A stretch of 24,791 bases of DNA from Desulfatitalea sp. UBA4791 (GTDB lineage Bacteria; Desulfobacterota; Desulfobacteria; Desulfobacterales; Desulfosarcinaceae): assembly GCA_002402905.1 (NCBI GenBank), contig DHGT01000161.1, positions 1-24,791 on the forward strand, in the 5' to 3' direction. Shown in pieces: positions 1-9,100 of the stretch (within the stretch, counting starts at the first letter, position 1; every line of letters starts with the position of its first letter). The translations under genes and the position numbers were made by a program. The notes below the pieces were generated by a model, which did not search any database, had not been told where the DNA came from, and saw only the letters and a program-made list of their open reading frames with translations.

Positions 1-462
1 TCGGTCTCTGGGCGACCCATGAACTCCAACGACTATGTCATATGGCCAAGGATCCCCCCTCTGTCGGAGAGTGGCAGGCCTTTTATGCTCGTTTGATCCG
101 CTTGATCACCCTCCACGAGAACCGGAAGGATGATGCCGGCAGATTTGCACGCCGACTTCGCAGGGAGATCGAAAGCCTTTGGACGTTTCTCTCCGAGCAG
201 GGGGTGGAGCCCACGAACAATCATGCTGAACGGATGCTCCGATTCGCCGTGCTGTGGCGCAAATCCAGCCAGGGTACGTCCAGTGAAAAGGGAAACCGTT
301 GGGTGGAGCGTATCCTCTCACTCAAGCAGACCTGCCGCCTGCAGAAAAAAACAACCTTCCCCGTCCTTGTCGATGCCCTGCGCGCCTACTTCCGGGGTCA
401 GGAACCTGACCTCGCCTGGATTGCTCAGCCAACCCTTTGATCCGGATCCTGTGATCGGTTAC
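1..462 (+). mobile_element. 3' end of an IS66-family insertion sequence (left end outside the window)
   Basis: The window opens inside an IS66-type transposase gene that stops at 440. The sequence after the stop runs to 462, where the outward-facing terminus read on the minus strand starts GTAACCGATCACAGGATCCG. IS66-family termini characteristically begin with GTAA (established knowledge). Position 462 is also where the neighbouring rhs remnant stops being rhs-like, so I place the IS boundary there. The left terminus and the target duplication lie outside or cannot be compared, so the exact boundary is inferred. Confidence 0.6.
3..440 (+). CDS. tnpC: IS66-family transposase, C-terminal part (5' truncated by window edge)
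   Basis: The frame is open from the first complete codon of the window to the TGA at 438-440, so the gene starts upstream; the ATG at 42 is internal. The 145 visible residues match the C-terminal end of IS66 transposases (TnpC type). The diagnostic block is EPTNNHAERMLR followed by a WRKSSQGTSSEKGNRWVER stretch and the ILSLKQTCRLQ helix. This asparagine-rich segment with an AER motif lies at the end of the catalytic DDE-type region. The protein would catalyse cut-and-paste transposition together with the small IS66 accessory proteins, which would lie to the left. Nothing in the visible part is broken. The gene converges on the rhs tip remnant on the other strand. Confidence 0.85.
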   Translation, partial: GLWATHELQRLCHMAKDPPSVGEWQAFYARLIRLITLHENRKDDAGRFARRLRREIESLWTFLSEQGVEPTNNHAERMLRFAVLWRKSSQGTSSEKGNRWVERILSLKQTCRLQKKTTFPVLVDALRAYFRGQEPDLAWIAQPTL

Positions 463-599
463 GTTTCCTTATTTCTTTTTGCTTTACGCCATGGATCAAA
501 ATCTTCTGGATTTGTTGACGGCGTTTGCTCACCTGATGAGCATGGGCTGTCTTCCCCATCACTTGTTTCTGCCAAATCTGCAGGCAAGCCATCTGGCAA

Positions 600-766
600 A
601 TTATCATGCAACCAAGCCAGGCCAATGAGAGCCCCTGCTACGGCATCCGCAAAGGGCAATACAGGAGAATCTATAATTGCAATACCCGGCGCAATTGCAA
701 CGGCGTATGGCATCAATGCCACATCAAACAATCCATACGGGTCAATCCAATTAACCGGATCATTTG
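600..766. repeat. Shared pre-toxin segment (second copy at 2136-2302)
   Basis: Bases 600-766 match 2136-2302 at an offset of 1536 with many synonymous differences. Both encode a hydrophobic stretch, ALMPYAVAIAPGIAIIDSP in one copy and ALMPFAVAAAPAIAMIDSP in the other, ending in IGLAWLHDN. The intact rhs gene lacks this segment. Sequences on the tip side are unrelated between the two copies. Confidence 0.85.
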
Positions 767-780
767 AAACATATTCATAA

Positions 781-1355
781 AGATCCGTATCCCCGCCCGC
801 AAACCCTATCGGATCTTTGGCCGTCCAGCGCCCCGTATCGGGATCGTAGTCCCGATACCCGAACCTCACCAGGCCGGTATCGCGGTCATGCAGCCCGCCG
901 GCAAATCCGAAGGGCACGGCAAGAGAATCATTCGTGTCGCCGAGGGTATTGCCGAAGGTGTCGTAGTCGATGCGCTTGAGGATGTTGCCCGCACCGTCAG
1001 CTACAGCACGCAGAGAGCCCACCTGATCATAGGCAAGATAGTAGTGCACCCCCGACATGGTCATGGCCACCGGCATCCGGCCATCGGCGTACTCGAAGCG
1101 CTGGATCAAATTATCAGATCCGTCATAGACCGCCAACAGCTTTGTGCGGCCTTGCCAAAGGTACTTTTCGACGATTCCGCCGTTGATCCGCTTGGCGATC
1201 CGTCGGCCGAGCGGGTCATGCTCATAGGTGACGGCCCGACCGTCCGTTAGATGAACCGCGCGTAGTTCGCCACGTGAGGCGTAAGAGTAGGTGGTGACTT
1301 CTCCGTTTTAGGTCTTAGTGGTCAGGGAACCTTTTGGATCGTAAGTGTAAAAGGC
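781..1355. repeat. Direct duplication of the Rhs core (second copy at 3529-4103)
   Basis: Bases 781-1355 match 3529-4103 in the same orientation, ungapped over the parts I compared, at roughly nine in ten positions by eye. The left part covers the codons for the DPDTGRWTAKDPIGFAGG region and the right part reaches the YD-repeat region. This is the expected footprint of Rhs tip displacement and a substrate for homologous recombination. Confidence 0.85.
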
Positions 1356-1419
1356 CTTTCGTATGCCTCTTTTTCAATTTGAGTTTACTCCCCCTGGCAT
1401 GGCTTGGTCATATCAATCC

Positions 1420-1902
1420 TTATGATTTGACTCCGGCGCCCTCGTTCGATTTTCCAATTAACCATTTTCCTTCGAAAGATAGTTCGATGTACAAATTATC
1501 AGGACAAAAAATATGAAAGAGTTCATCCTGATCACTAATTGTTGGCAAAAAGTCGACAACTATTTCATTGTCAAACTCTACTCGTACATCAAAACTGGTG
1601 AGTTTAGCTATAGAAACGATGGAGCCGAATTTAATGCGGTTTATGTCTCTATTAAGTTCTTCAATGCTTTCAGTAGGGTCGCTATCACCACACATTATCT
1701 TATCGCCTTTTATAACTCGCCAAGCGCAATAATATGTTCCGATTTCCCATTCGCCATAGTACGCATCCTCTAATTTGTTATTATTGTGGTATATCTTTTC
1801 TCCAAACCCCATGCTTAGGCTCTTTGAAGCGCCAACCCTAACGCGGCAACATTTTTTTCCTATTAACAATGGTAGAATATCTTCCAAAATATTTTTTTCC
1901 AT
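1420..1902 (-). CDS. Hypothetical protein, candidate immunity protein of orphan Rhs tip 2
   Basis: This gene encodes 160 residues, about 18 kDa, with no signal peptide or membrane segment. I chose the ATG at 1902 because AGGGG lies four bases upstream. The upstream ATG at 1932 has no ribosome site and would overlap the preceding frame. Recognisable features are an N-terminal ILPLLIGKKCCRVRVG stretch, a GEWEIGTYYCAWRV strand pair, a CGDSDPTESIEEL segment and a final acidic beta-rich part. It looks like small uncharacterised beta-rich proteins that sit beside polymorphic toxins, but I cannot name the family. It starts 18 bases after the stop of an orphan Rhs tip, which is the standard toxin-immunity layout. 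It is clearly AT-rich, which suggests transfer. The immunity role is inferred from position. Confidence 0.7.
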   Translation of the reverse strand: MEKNILEDILPLLIGKKCCRVRVGASKSLSMGFGEKIYHNNNKLEDAYYGEWEIGTYYCAWRVIKGDKIMCGDSDPTESIEELNRDINRIKFGSIVSIAKLTSFDVRVEFDNEIVVDFLPTISDQDELFHIFCPDNLYIELSFEGKWLIGKSNEGAGVKS

Positions 1903-1906
1903 AATT

Positions 1907-1911
1907 CCCCT
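1907..1911 (-). promoter_or_regulatory. Ribosome binding site deciding the start of the candidate immunity gene
   Basis: AGGGG on the minus strand is four bases before the ATG at 1902. The alternative ATG at 1932 is preceded by CCTCCC, which is not a Shine-Dalgarno sequence. Confidence 0.5.
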
Positions 1912-1919
1912 AACTGTGT

Positions 1920-2336
1920 CTATTGAATCCATTTGGGAGGTGTTTTTCCATGCATCTCGTACAATGCCTTTGCATCTTGCTTAATTTGCTCTAAAGAACG
2001 ATCATCGCCCTCTTTCATATCATGAAAATCCCGGCGAGCATCTTTGCCTAAATCACGTTCGATTTGTTTAGCCATATCTCTCGCTGTTTTTTCAGATGCT
2101 TTCTCGGAACATGCAGAAATTCCATCTTCAGGCCAATTATCATGCAACCAAGCAAGACCGATAAGAGAGCCGGCGATTGCATCTCCAAATGGAAGCAATG
2201 GAGAATCAATCATGGCTATAGCAGGTGCAGCAGCAACCGCAAAAGGCATTAAAGCAATATCAAACAATCCATATGGATCAATCCAATTCACCGGATCATT
2301 TTGGACAACAATCCGGTCGCCCACCACCGCTATCAA
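1920..2336 (-). pseudogene. Orphan Rhs C-terminal tip 2 (toxin tip with a trace of core)
   Basis: The open frame from 2336 encodes 138 residues. Only VQNDPVNWIDPYGL belongs to the Rhs core. Similarity to the intact gene breaks at 2307/2308, inside the codons for that motif. Next come the hydrophobic pre-toxin segment shared with orphan tip 1 and a distinct tip of about 65 residues. This tip is rich in charged helices (KTARDMAKQIERDLGKDARR), then has FHDMKEGDDRSLEQIKQDA, and ends in LYEMHGKTPPKWIQ. The tip resembles the last part of other Rhs or CdiA-type polymorphic toxins as I remember them; I do not assign an enzyme activity. No ribosome site precedes the ATG at 2336, so it is probably silent unless recombined onto the intact rhs gene. 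Its candidate immunity gene follows after 17 bases. Confidence 0.75.
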
Positions 2337-2524
2337 GAGAGTATCAGCCCTGATATCGGCATATTAGCCGGAGTTGGGCTGTTATGAAAAAGAGCATAAC
2401 TTCAGGCAAAAATTAAAGAATCGTAACCGTAAAGTTGACCCTGGAACCAGAATCACAAATCAAGGTGTGACCCCTATCGCTCGTGACCCCTATCGCCCGC
2501 CCTATCGCCCGCGACCCCTCTCAC
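2308..2524. other. Non-coding junction between orphan tip 2 and the TPR gene
   Basis: The segment begins at the recombination junction and holds no credible gene. Its right half contains a degenerate short tandem repeat described separately. Confidence 0.5.
2467..2520. repeat. Degenerate short tandem repeat
   Basis: Two copies of a unit starting GTGACCCCTATCGC (at 2467 and 2483) are followed by the shortened copies CCTATCGCCCGC and GACCCCTC. It sits in the non-coding junction just beyond the TPR gene. Confidence 0.6.
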
Positions 2525-3112
2525 TTAATGGTCACCCGCCGCCATCCTCCCCAATCTTTCATAACAAATCTTAATATCTTCATCTATTTTCTTGTTGGGC
2601 TTAAGTTTTCTCGACTTATCATATGAATCTATAGCTTTCTCATACTCACCGATTCTAAAATATTCGTAACCAAGTTTCCAATGGACGATATAGTCCTTTG
2701 GATGATGCATTAGATATTTTTCCAAGTAATCTATACCCTTTTCTGCACTGCCTCTTTCTATCAGACTAACCCCTAAATAATAAGTTGCAGATTCTTTTTC
2801 CTTTAATTCTATCTCTTCTAAGGCACTTATTACTTTCTCATAATCTTTGACATTAAAATAAGCCCTCGCTAACAATAATTCTAACTTCTTATCCCCTCGG
2901 TCAGCGTTATGAAGAGGCTCAAGAATTTTAAGCGCCTTTTCATGTTTGTTGTACTTCACATAAAGCTCACCCAAAAACCAATTTGAATAAAAATCATTGG
3001 GTTTCTTTTTTAACTCAGCTTGGCATACTTTTTCGACTACAACAAAATATGAACTCGACGGTTTAATTAAAAACTGAACAATTATCCTTATAACTATGGC
3101 CCATTTTCTCAT
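2525..3112 (-). CDS. TPR-repeat protein directly downstream of rhs, candidate immunity or accessory protein
   Basis: The protein has 195 residues. Residues 1-20 are hydrophobic (WAIVIRIIVQFLI), which may be a weak signal anchor. About four to five tetratricopeptide repeats fill the rest, for example NWFLGELYVKYNKHEKAL, ATYYLGVSLIERGSAEKG and VHWKLGYEYFRIGEYEKAI. Such helical repeats bind proteins. The gene begins 31 bases after the rhs stop on the same strand, the slot normally held by the cognate immunity protein, so it may neutralise or escort the current tip. That role is inferred from position only; TPR proteins are not a standard immunity class known to me. The gene is AT-rich compared with rhs. 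No strong ribosome site is visible; GAGGGA lies about 15 bases before the ATG, so the start is uncertain. Confidence 0.8.
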   Translation of the reverse strand: MRKWAIVIRIIVQFLIKPSSSYFVVVEKVCQAELKKKPNDFYSNWFLGELYVKYNKHEKALKILEPLHNADRGDKKLELLLARAYFNVKDYEKVISALEEIELKEKESATYYLGVSLIERGSAEKGIDYLEKYLMHHPKDYIVHWKLGYEYFRIGEYEKAIDSYDKSRKLKPNKKIDEDIKICYERLGRMAAGDH

Positions 3113-3143
3113 TTTACTATCTCATTCCCTCTTTAGGAGGACC

Positions 3144-6100
3144 TTATGGATTTCCCGCCCTAATAGCATCCATGATTATTCTTGCAATTTTTTTCCACCA
3201 TGGTGCGTTTGGATCTGGTGGTGGGTTTTCTGGATCATATCCCGGGGGCGGGATAGGATCAGGTTGCCTAACTTCACATGCCGTTTGCTCATCTCTCTTT
3301 TCGGGCCAGTCAAGCCACTGTTGTGGATCTTTCGGATCATCTGGACCATCAAGACCTTGCGCTGCAAGCATTGCGGCATAAGTCAAACTAGCAGCTTCTG
3401 CGATTGCCTTTGCCTCTGCAATATTGCCAGTTGCTACTGCTTGATTGAAAGCTGCATCTATTGTAGTCAGACCAGTCAACCCGTGAGGGTCAATATAGTT
3501 TACCGGATCATTTTGGACATACCCATAAAGATCCGTATCCCCACCAGCAAACCCAATCGGATCTTTGGCCGTCCAGCGTCCGGTATCGGGATCATAGTCC
3601 CGATAACCGAATCTCACCAGGCCGGTATCGCGGTCATGCAGCCCGCCGGCAAATCCAAAGGGCATGGCAAGGGATGCATTCGTATCGCCGAGGATATTGC
3701 CGAAGGTATCGTAGTCGATGCGCTTGACTACGTTGCCCGCGCCATCGGTTACAATGCGCAGGGTGCCTACCTGGTCATAGGCAAGATAATAGCGCACACC
3801 CGACATGGTCATGGCCACCGGCATTCGTCCGTCGGCGTACTCGAAGCGCTGGATCAAATTATCAGATCCGTCATAGACCGCCAATAGCTTTGTGCGGCCT
3901 TGCCAGAGGTACTTTTCAATGACCGCGCCGTTGATCCGCTTGGCGATCCGTCGGCCGAGCGGATCATGATCATTGGTGACGGCCCGACCGTCCGGGAGAT
4001 GAACTGCGCGTAATTCGCCACGCGAGGCGTAAGAAAAAGTGGTGACTTCTCCGTTTTCGGTCCTGGTGGTCAGAAAGCCATCCGGATCGTAGGTGTAAAC
4101 GGCACTGCCCGCGGTGAGCAGGTGGTCCTCGTCCGAGTAACTGGAGTGGCGGTCGGTGATGCCTCGAAGCGAGTTGGTTTCCGATACGCGTGTTCCGTTT
4201 AAATCGTAACCGTACTGCTCGACGATCTCGCCGTCGCGTGCAACGGTGAGCAGCCGGCCCAGATTGTCATAGGTGTAAGCGTAGCCGGCCGTTGTGCCGG
4301 CCACCGACTCAGTCTTGGTCGCGATCCTACCCGCGTTGTCCCTGGTGAGAGTCCAGGCAATAGCCTGACTTGCCCCCACGCGCGTCTCCTGGGAGTCCTG
4401 CTCGCCGTAGCCATTGAAACCGCGACTGATCGAAAGGCCGTTTCCGGTGATGGATTCGGGCAAACCGTTTCCTGCGTTACGCCCGATGGCATAGCCGCCC
4501 GCGCTCGTGAGCAATCCGTCCGAATCGTAGCCGAGGCTTTCGCTACGGCCGGCATAGGTCATCGCAACAACCTGAAAGTCATTGTTGTAAGCGTAGGCAA
4601 CGGCCTGATCGATGGTGCCCGCAAGCGTCACATCGGTCAGCAGCTTGCCGTCATAGCTATAGGAGATACTTTCCGCGCCCTGGGTGATCGTGTCAATTTT
4701 ATTCGCGCAGCTATAGCTCAAATGGACATCGCCTTCGGGGGTTTGAATGCGGATCAACCGCGTGTCCGCATATACATTGTCGATCTGCTTTCCCGAAGGG
4801 AAAATGGTTTGAATAAGATTGCGATCCTTGTCGTACAGATAACGGTAACTGCCGCTCAGAGGGGTCTGATAGGCGCTGGGCAGGTTCACCTGATTGAAGG
4901 TAAAGCCATGATCCACGCTCACCGGATTGGTTAGCAATGTCATGTTGCCGTTGGGGTCGTAGCTGAAGCCAAGGGTGCTGCCGTCCGGGCGCTGGATGCC
5001 GGTCACCCGGCCCACAGGGTCATAATCAAAATACGTGGTATGGTTTTGCGGATCGGTGATCGTCTCGACAAACCCTTGCCCATTGTAGGCGATCGAAACG
5101 GAACGTGCGCCGGCACTGCTCTCCACGAGACGGCCTTTCGGGTCATAGCGGTACTGCAGGTCATGATAGCCGGACCTTTCCACGCTCGTAATCAACAACG
5201 TGTCAGGATCATAGGGCGCAGAGACCGATCTACCTTGAGGCGAAATCCCGGTTTTCACCGCCTGCCCGATATCGTTGACGATTTCACTGGTGCGATCGCC
5301 ATTAATGGTTGTTCTCGCGGTAATCTTGTCGGGTACGCCGTCGTCATTGCTGTCTTCATATAAATGCTCCCGCACCATGCTCCTGGTCAGCAGGGAGGGC
5401 ATCTTCTCATCCACCTGGGACAAGAACTTGTAGGCATACTGGGGGTCAAAGGCGTACTTAAAATCAAGCTCAGTCCCGCACGGCAGAGACTTATTGGCGT
5501 TGAGCGTATCGGCCGAGCGCTGGTAGACCGTTTGCGCCCCGGTCGGGTCATCGATCACTGTACGATAACTGTTGTCGGCAAAGGTATGATCCCGGTAGCT
5601 GGTCACATTCTCTTCGCCGCTGATAACTTGCGCAACCGGATCGCCGGATTGCATGCTTCTCTGGTAGCGCCAATTGCCTTGCTCCCCGTCCCGCACGTTG
5701 GTCACCCGGCCACCTGCATCGAATTCATGCTCGAAGCGGTTGCCGGCGGGATCGATTTCGGCTGTCATCAACCCATCCGAGGTATATTGGAAATCGAATA
5801 CGTCGCCCGAGGGGAATGCAATTCGGGTCAGCCGGTTGTTTGTGTCCACGGCCAGCGCCGTTCTCAGGCCATCGGCGGAAACGATGGCGGTCGGCACCCC
5901 TGCATTATCCCGGTCGATGGTGATAAGATTCTGGAACCGGTCCGTTATCGAGACCAGCTTTTTATCGCCATTGAATCCAAAGGAAGAGAGCACCGTCCCA
6001 TTCTCGAGGTCGATGGTCTGGGTATGCAAAGCCTGATCCGAGATCACGTAGCCCAACCCGTTCTCTTCGGTATAGACCCTGCCCGGTACGGCATGGTGGC

Positions 6101-9100
6101 TGATATAAGGCACAGGCTCTCTGCACCGGCGTACGCGGAAATTTTGCCCGATGAAAAGATGTCCGTCGGGGCTGAAAGTGATCGACCTCGCGCCATCGAC
6201 GATGGCGCTTGTGGAGAGCCCGCCATCGCCTACATCCGGGGAGGAACCGCCGCTTTCACCATTTCCGGCGATCACTTGTGCTGTTCCATGCGCGATGGAA
6301 ACTTTTCTTACACGATGCTTGTCCGGCTCGGCAATGTACAAGTCGCCCATGGGATCGACCAGGAAATCCGAGACCCAATCCAAGTATTCCCATACCGTCG
6401 TGATTTTGCCGCTGGTATCCACTTTGCGGATGCGGCGGTTGTTGCCGTCGACAATGTAGACATTACCGCACCCATCCACGAAAAGACTCTGCGGTCCATC
6501 CAGTTGGGCCTCATAGGCCAGCCCACCATCTCCGCTGTAACCAGCCGTGCCGTTGCCGGCAAGCGTTCCGATAATGCCGTTAGGAGCGATCATGCGAACG
6601 CGGTTGTGCCCGTTATCGCTGAAATAGATATTGCCGTGGGCATCTACGGCCACTGCCGTGGGGAAATTGAGCTGGGCGTTCGCGGCAGGGCCGTTGTCGC
6701 CGATATCGCTGATGGTTACCGATGAAGTCAGTGCCATTGCCATAGGTAGAAAATAGGGTGTCGGTCCCGAAGGCGCCCCTATACCGGCAATGATACTGAT
6801 GATGCCGTTCCGGTCAATCTTGCGGATGCGGTGATTTCCTGTATCGGCGATATATATGTTGCCGTCGCTATCGATGGCGAGGTCGCCGGGGTAATTCAAC
6901 ATGGCCTGTTCGGCCGGGCCGCCGTCTCCAGCGAAGCCTTCATCGCCATTGCCTGCAAGGGTAGTGATGATGCCCTGGGGATCAACCTTGCGCACTTTAT
7001 TGGCCGCATCATCCACCAACAGCAAGCTGCCTTGGGCATCGAACCGCATCTTCACCGGATATCCCAAAGTGGCGTCCGTCGCCGGGCCACCGTCGCCGTC
7101 GCTGCCGTAATTGCCATTGCCAACCACGGTATCGATCCGGCTTACCATGGACAGGTAATTGTATTTGTAGGTTTCATCGATCGCTTCGATGACCGAACCG
7201 TCGCCTTTGGTCAATCTCATATCATTCTTTGTGACCAACAGGTGATGGTTGTTTAAACTCCAACCCTCGGCAAGTTCGCCTTTGAAGAGAGGAGAAGGGT
7301 TAACGATCATGGAGAAATTTTTCCAGATCGTGATGGTGGGCAACCCTCGATTTCCTCTTGGGTTGGCTGTGCCGAGCCTTGCAAAGGACTGCTTCCATGC
7401 ATCCCTGGATTCATAATAAACAAGTTGATAGACAAACCCGATGGAGACATATGCCTGCGTTTTGGTTTCAATGAGGTCGCCCCGCCAGCTGCGCCGGTTC
7501 CAATATAGTTCTGCGAACTGGTTTGGCGCCCCTGGAAGAATTTGCTGCAGGGTTTGCCCAGCGATGCTCATTTTCACTATGATACTTCGAAGGCTGCTCG
7601 GGACGGTTTCACCGCTGGCAGGTACATGAAGGGCCATGAGATACCCGGGTACGCGATCGGTGGCATAATGAAACGCTAAATCGGTGCCGGGAATCGCAAT
7701 GTCTTCATTGAAGATCCGGCTTCTGACATCCACGTAGGAGTTGGTGGCGCTTTGGCAGTCATCTTCGCATTTCTCATCGAGTGTCGGATCTGTCGGGGGG
7801 TTCGGAGCAGTTGCATCCATGGGCGGCCCATAAGGCCAATTGCAGTCCCATGGTGTAAAATGCATAATTTCAGACCTCCAGAAAGTGGCACCCGGCGCAT
7901 ACCGCGTGCTGTCCTGCAGGCCGACGACTTCGTTTCCATAGGTTCCATCCTGGTCCAGATCGTCGGCCGATCCGTCGCCATCGGCATCGAGGGCATCCAC
8001 CAGGCCATCGGCGTCTGTATCGAGCAGTTGAACGACCACGCCATTGTCGGACGGCACCCACACGCCGCGATCACGGTCATAGTATCCCACGGGCACGACG
8101 TCACCGACTTCAAAGCCGACGAAATTATCCACCCACATAACTACCGGTTTCGAGAACTTGACGCGCTGGGCGCCATCAACGCTTATTTCAGCGCAATAGG
8201 TATAGCCGGAAGTCGGCGGAAGCAGGGCCGGCATGGAATCCGGCGTGGTGTACTCGCTCGCGCGCACGCGGATGGTCGGCAATTGGTGAATCTGGGCGCC
8301 TTTTTCATCCACCAGATAGGCCATGTTATCGCCAGTAAAGACTATGGTGGTGGAGCGGCTGCCGTCCTGGTCGGACACCAGGGTGCTTCGATGAACGCTT
8401 ACACTATCGGCGTTGCCGTCAAAAGCAATCGTGGTTGCGGCCGGATCTTCGGCGATCATTTGAAGCGCTTCGATGAAGGCATACTCATTCCAGGGGACGT
8501 CTGCCTTGCGCTGGGCGGTGATCAATCCTTCCTTTTGATAAACGACAGTGAGCGATCCTCCACCTTCCACGGGAATAGCAAAGCGGCCTTCGGCATTGGT
8601 GATCGCCGTGCCGTATTCAGGATGGCCGAGAATCGTAATGGTTACGCATTCAACCGGCGAGCCGCCGATGTCGTTGACAATGCCCGTGACGATTGCAAAA
8701 CGATCCTCATCGTATGCCGTAACGGTGGCATCATCCGGAATCAGATCGTTGAACATGTACCCGAAGGTCCCTTCGGGCTGTGGCTCGGGCTGGCCGGCTA
8801 TGTGCACTGCGGCCTTTGCGTTGGCCGAACCGTTCTCGCCACTGACCGTCAGAGCGAAGAATGTGGTATGCTCTATAGGTTCGATGGTGATGGAACCTGA
8901 GGCCGGGACCGTGCCGATGCCGTTATCGATGTAAGCCCTGTCTGCTCCGGTGGAGCTCCAGGTCAAGGTGACGGGTTCACCCGGAACGATGGTTATTTCA
9001 GCGGGTTCCAAATGGACTGTGGGGGCAATAGCCGGTTCGGTGACCGTGACACTGACGCTGGCCGAGTCTGTCCCGCCAAGTCCCGTAGCGGATAGTGTAT

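Larger units (their letters stand above)
459..1360 (-). pseudogene. Orphan Rhs C-terminal fragment 1 (core plus truncated tip)
   Basis: This minus-strand stretch encodes the last part of an Rhs core, including FEYADGRMPVAMTMSG, YDTFGNTLGDTND and RWTAKDPIGFAGG, ending at NDPVNWIDPYGL. A hydrophobic segment (about residues DVALMPYAV to LAWLHDN) and a short acidic/basic tail follow. It aligns without gaps with the core of the intact rhs gene at an offset of 2748 bases. Similarity fades upstream of about 1355-1360. In-frame codon 1310-1308 is TAA where the intact gene has GAA, so the core is interrupted. No start codon with a ribosome site is seen; the ATG at 1136 is internal to the core. The frame ends at 459-461 with a TAA that lies inside the presumed IS66 terminus, so the tip is probably truncated by the insertion. 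No immunity gene follows. Confidence 0.8.

Noticed and set aside
2467..2520. CRISPR-like array
   Set aside because: The units are contiguous, degenerate and only 12-16 bases long, without spacers.
5364..6725. 453-codon open frame on the plus strand opposite rhs, and similar frames at 7752-8900 and 10621-11739
   Set aside because: They are antisense shadows of rhs and hdrA without ribosome sites or recognisable domains.
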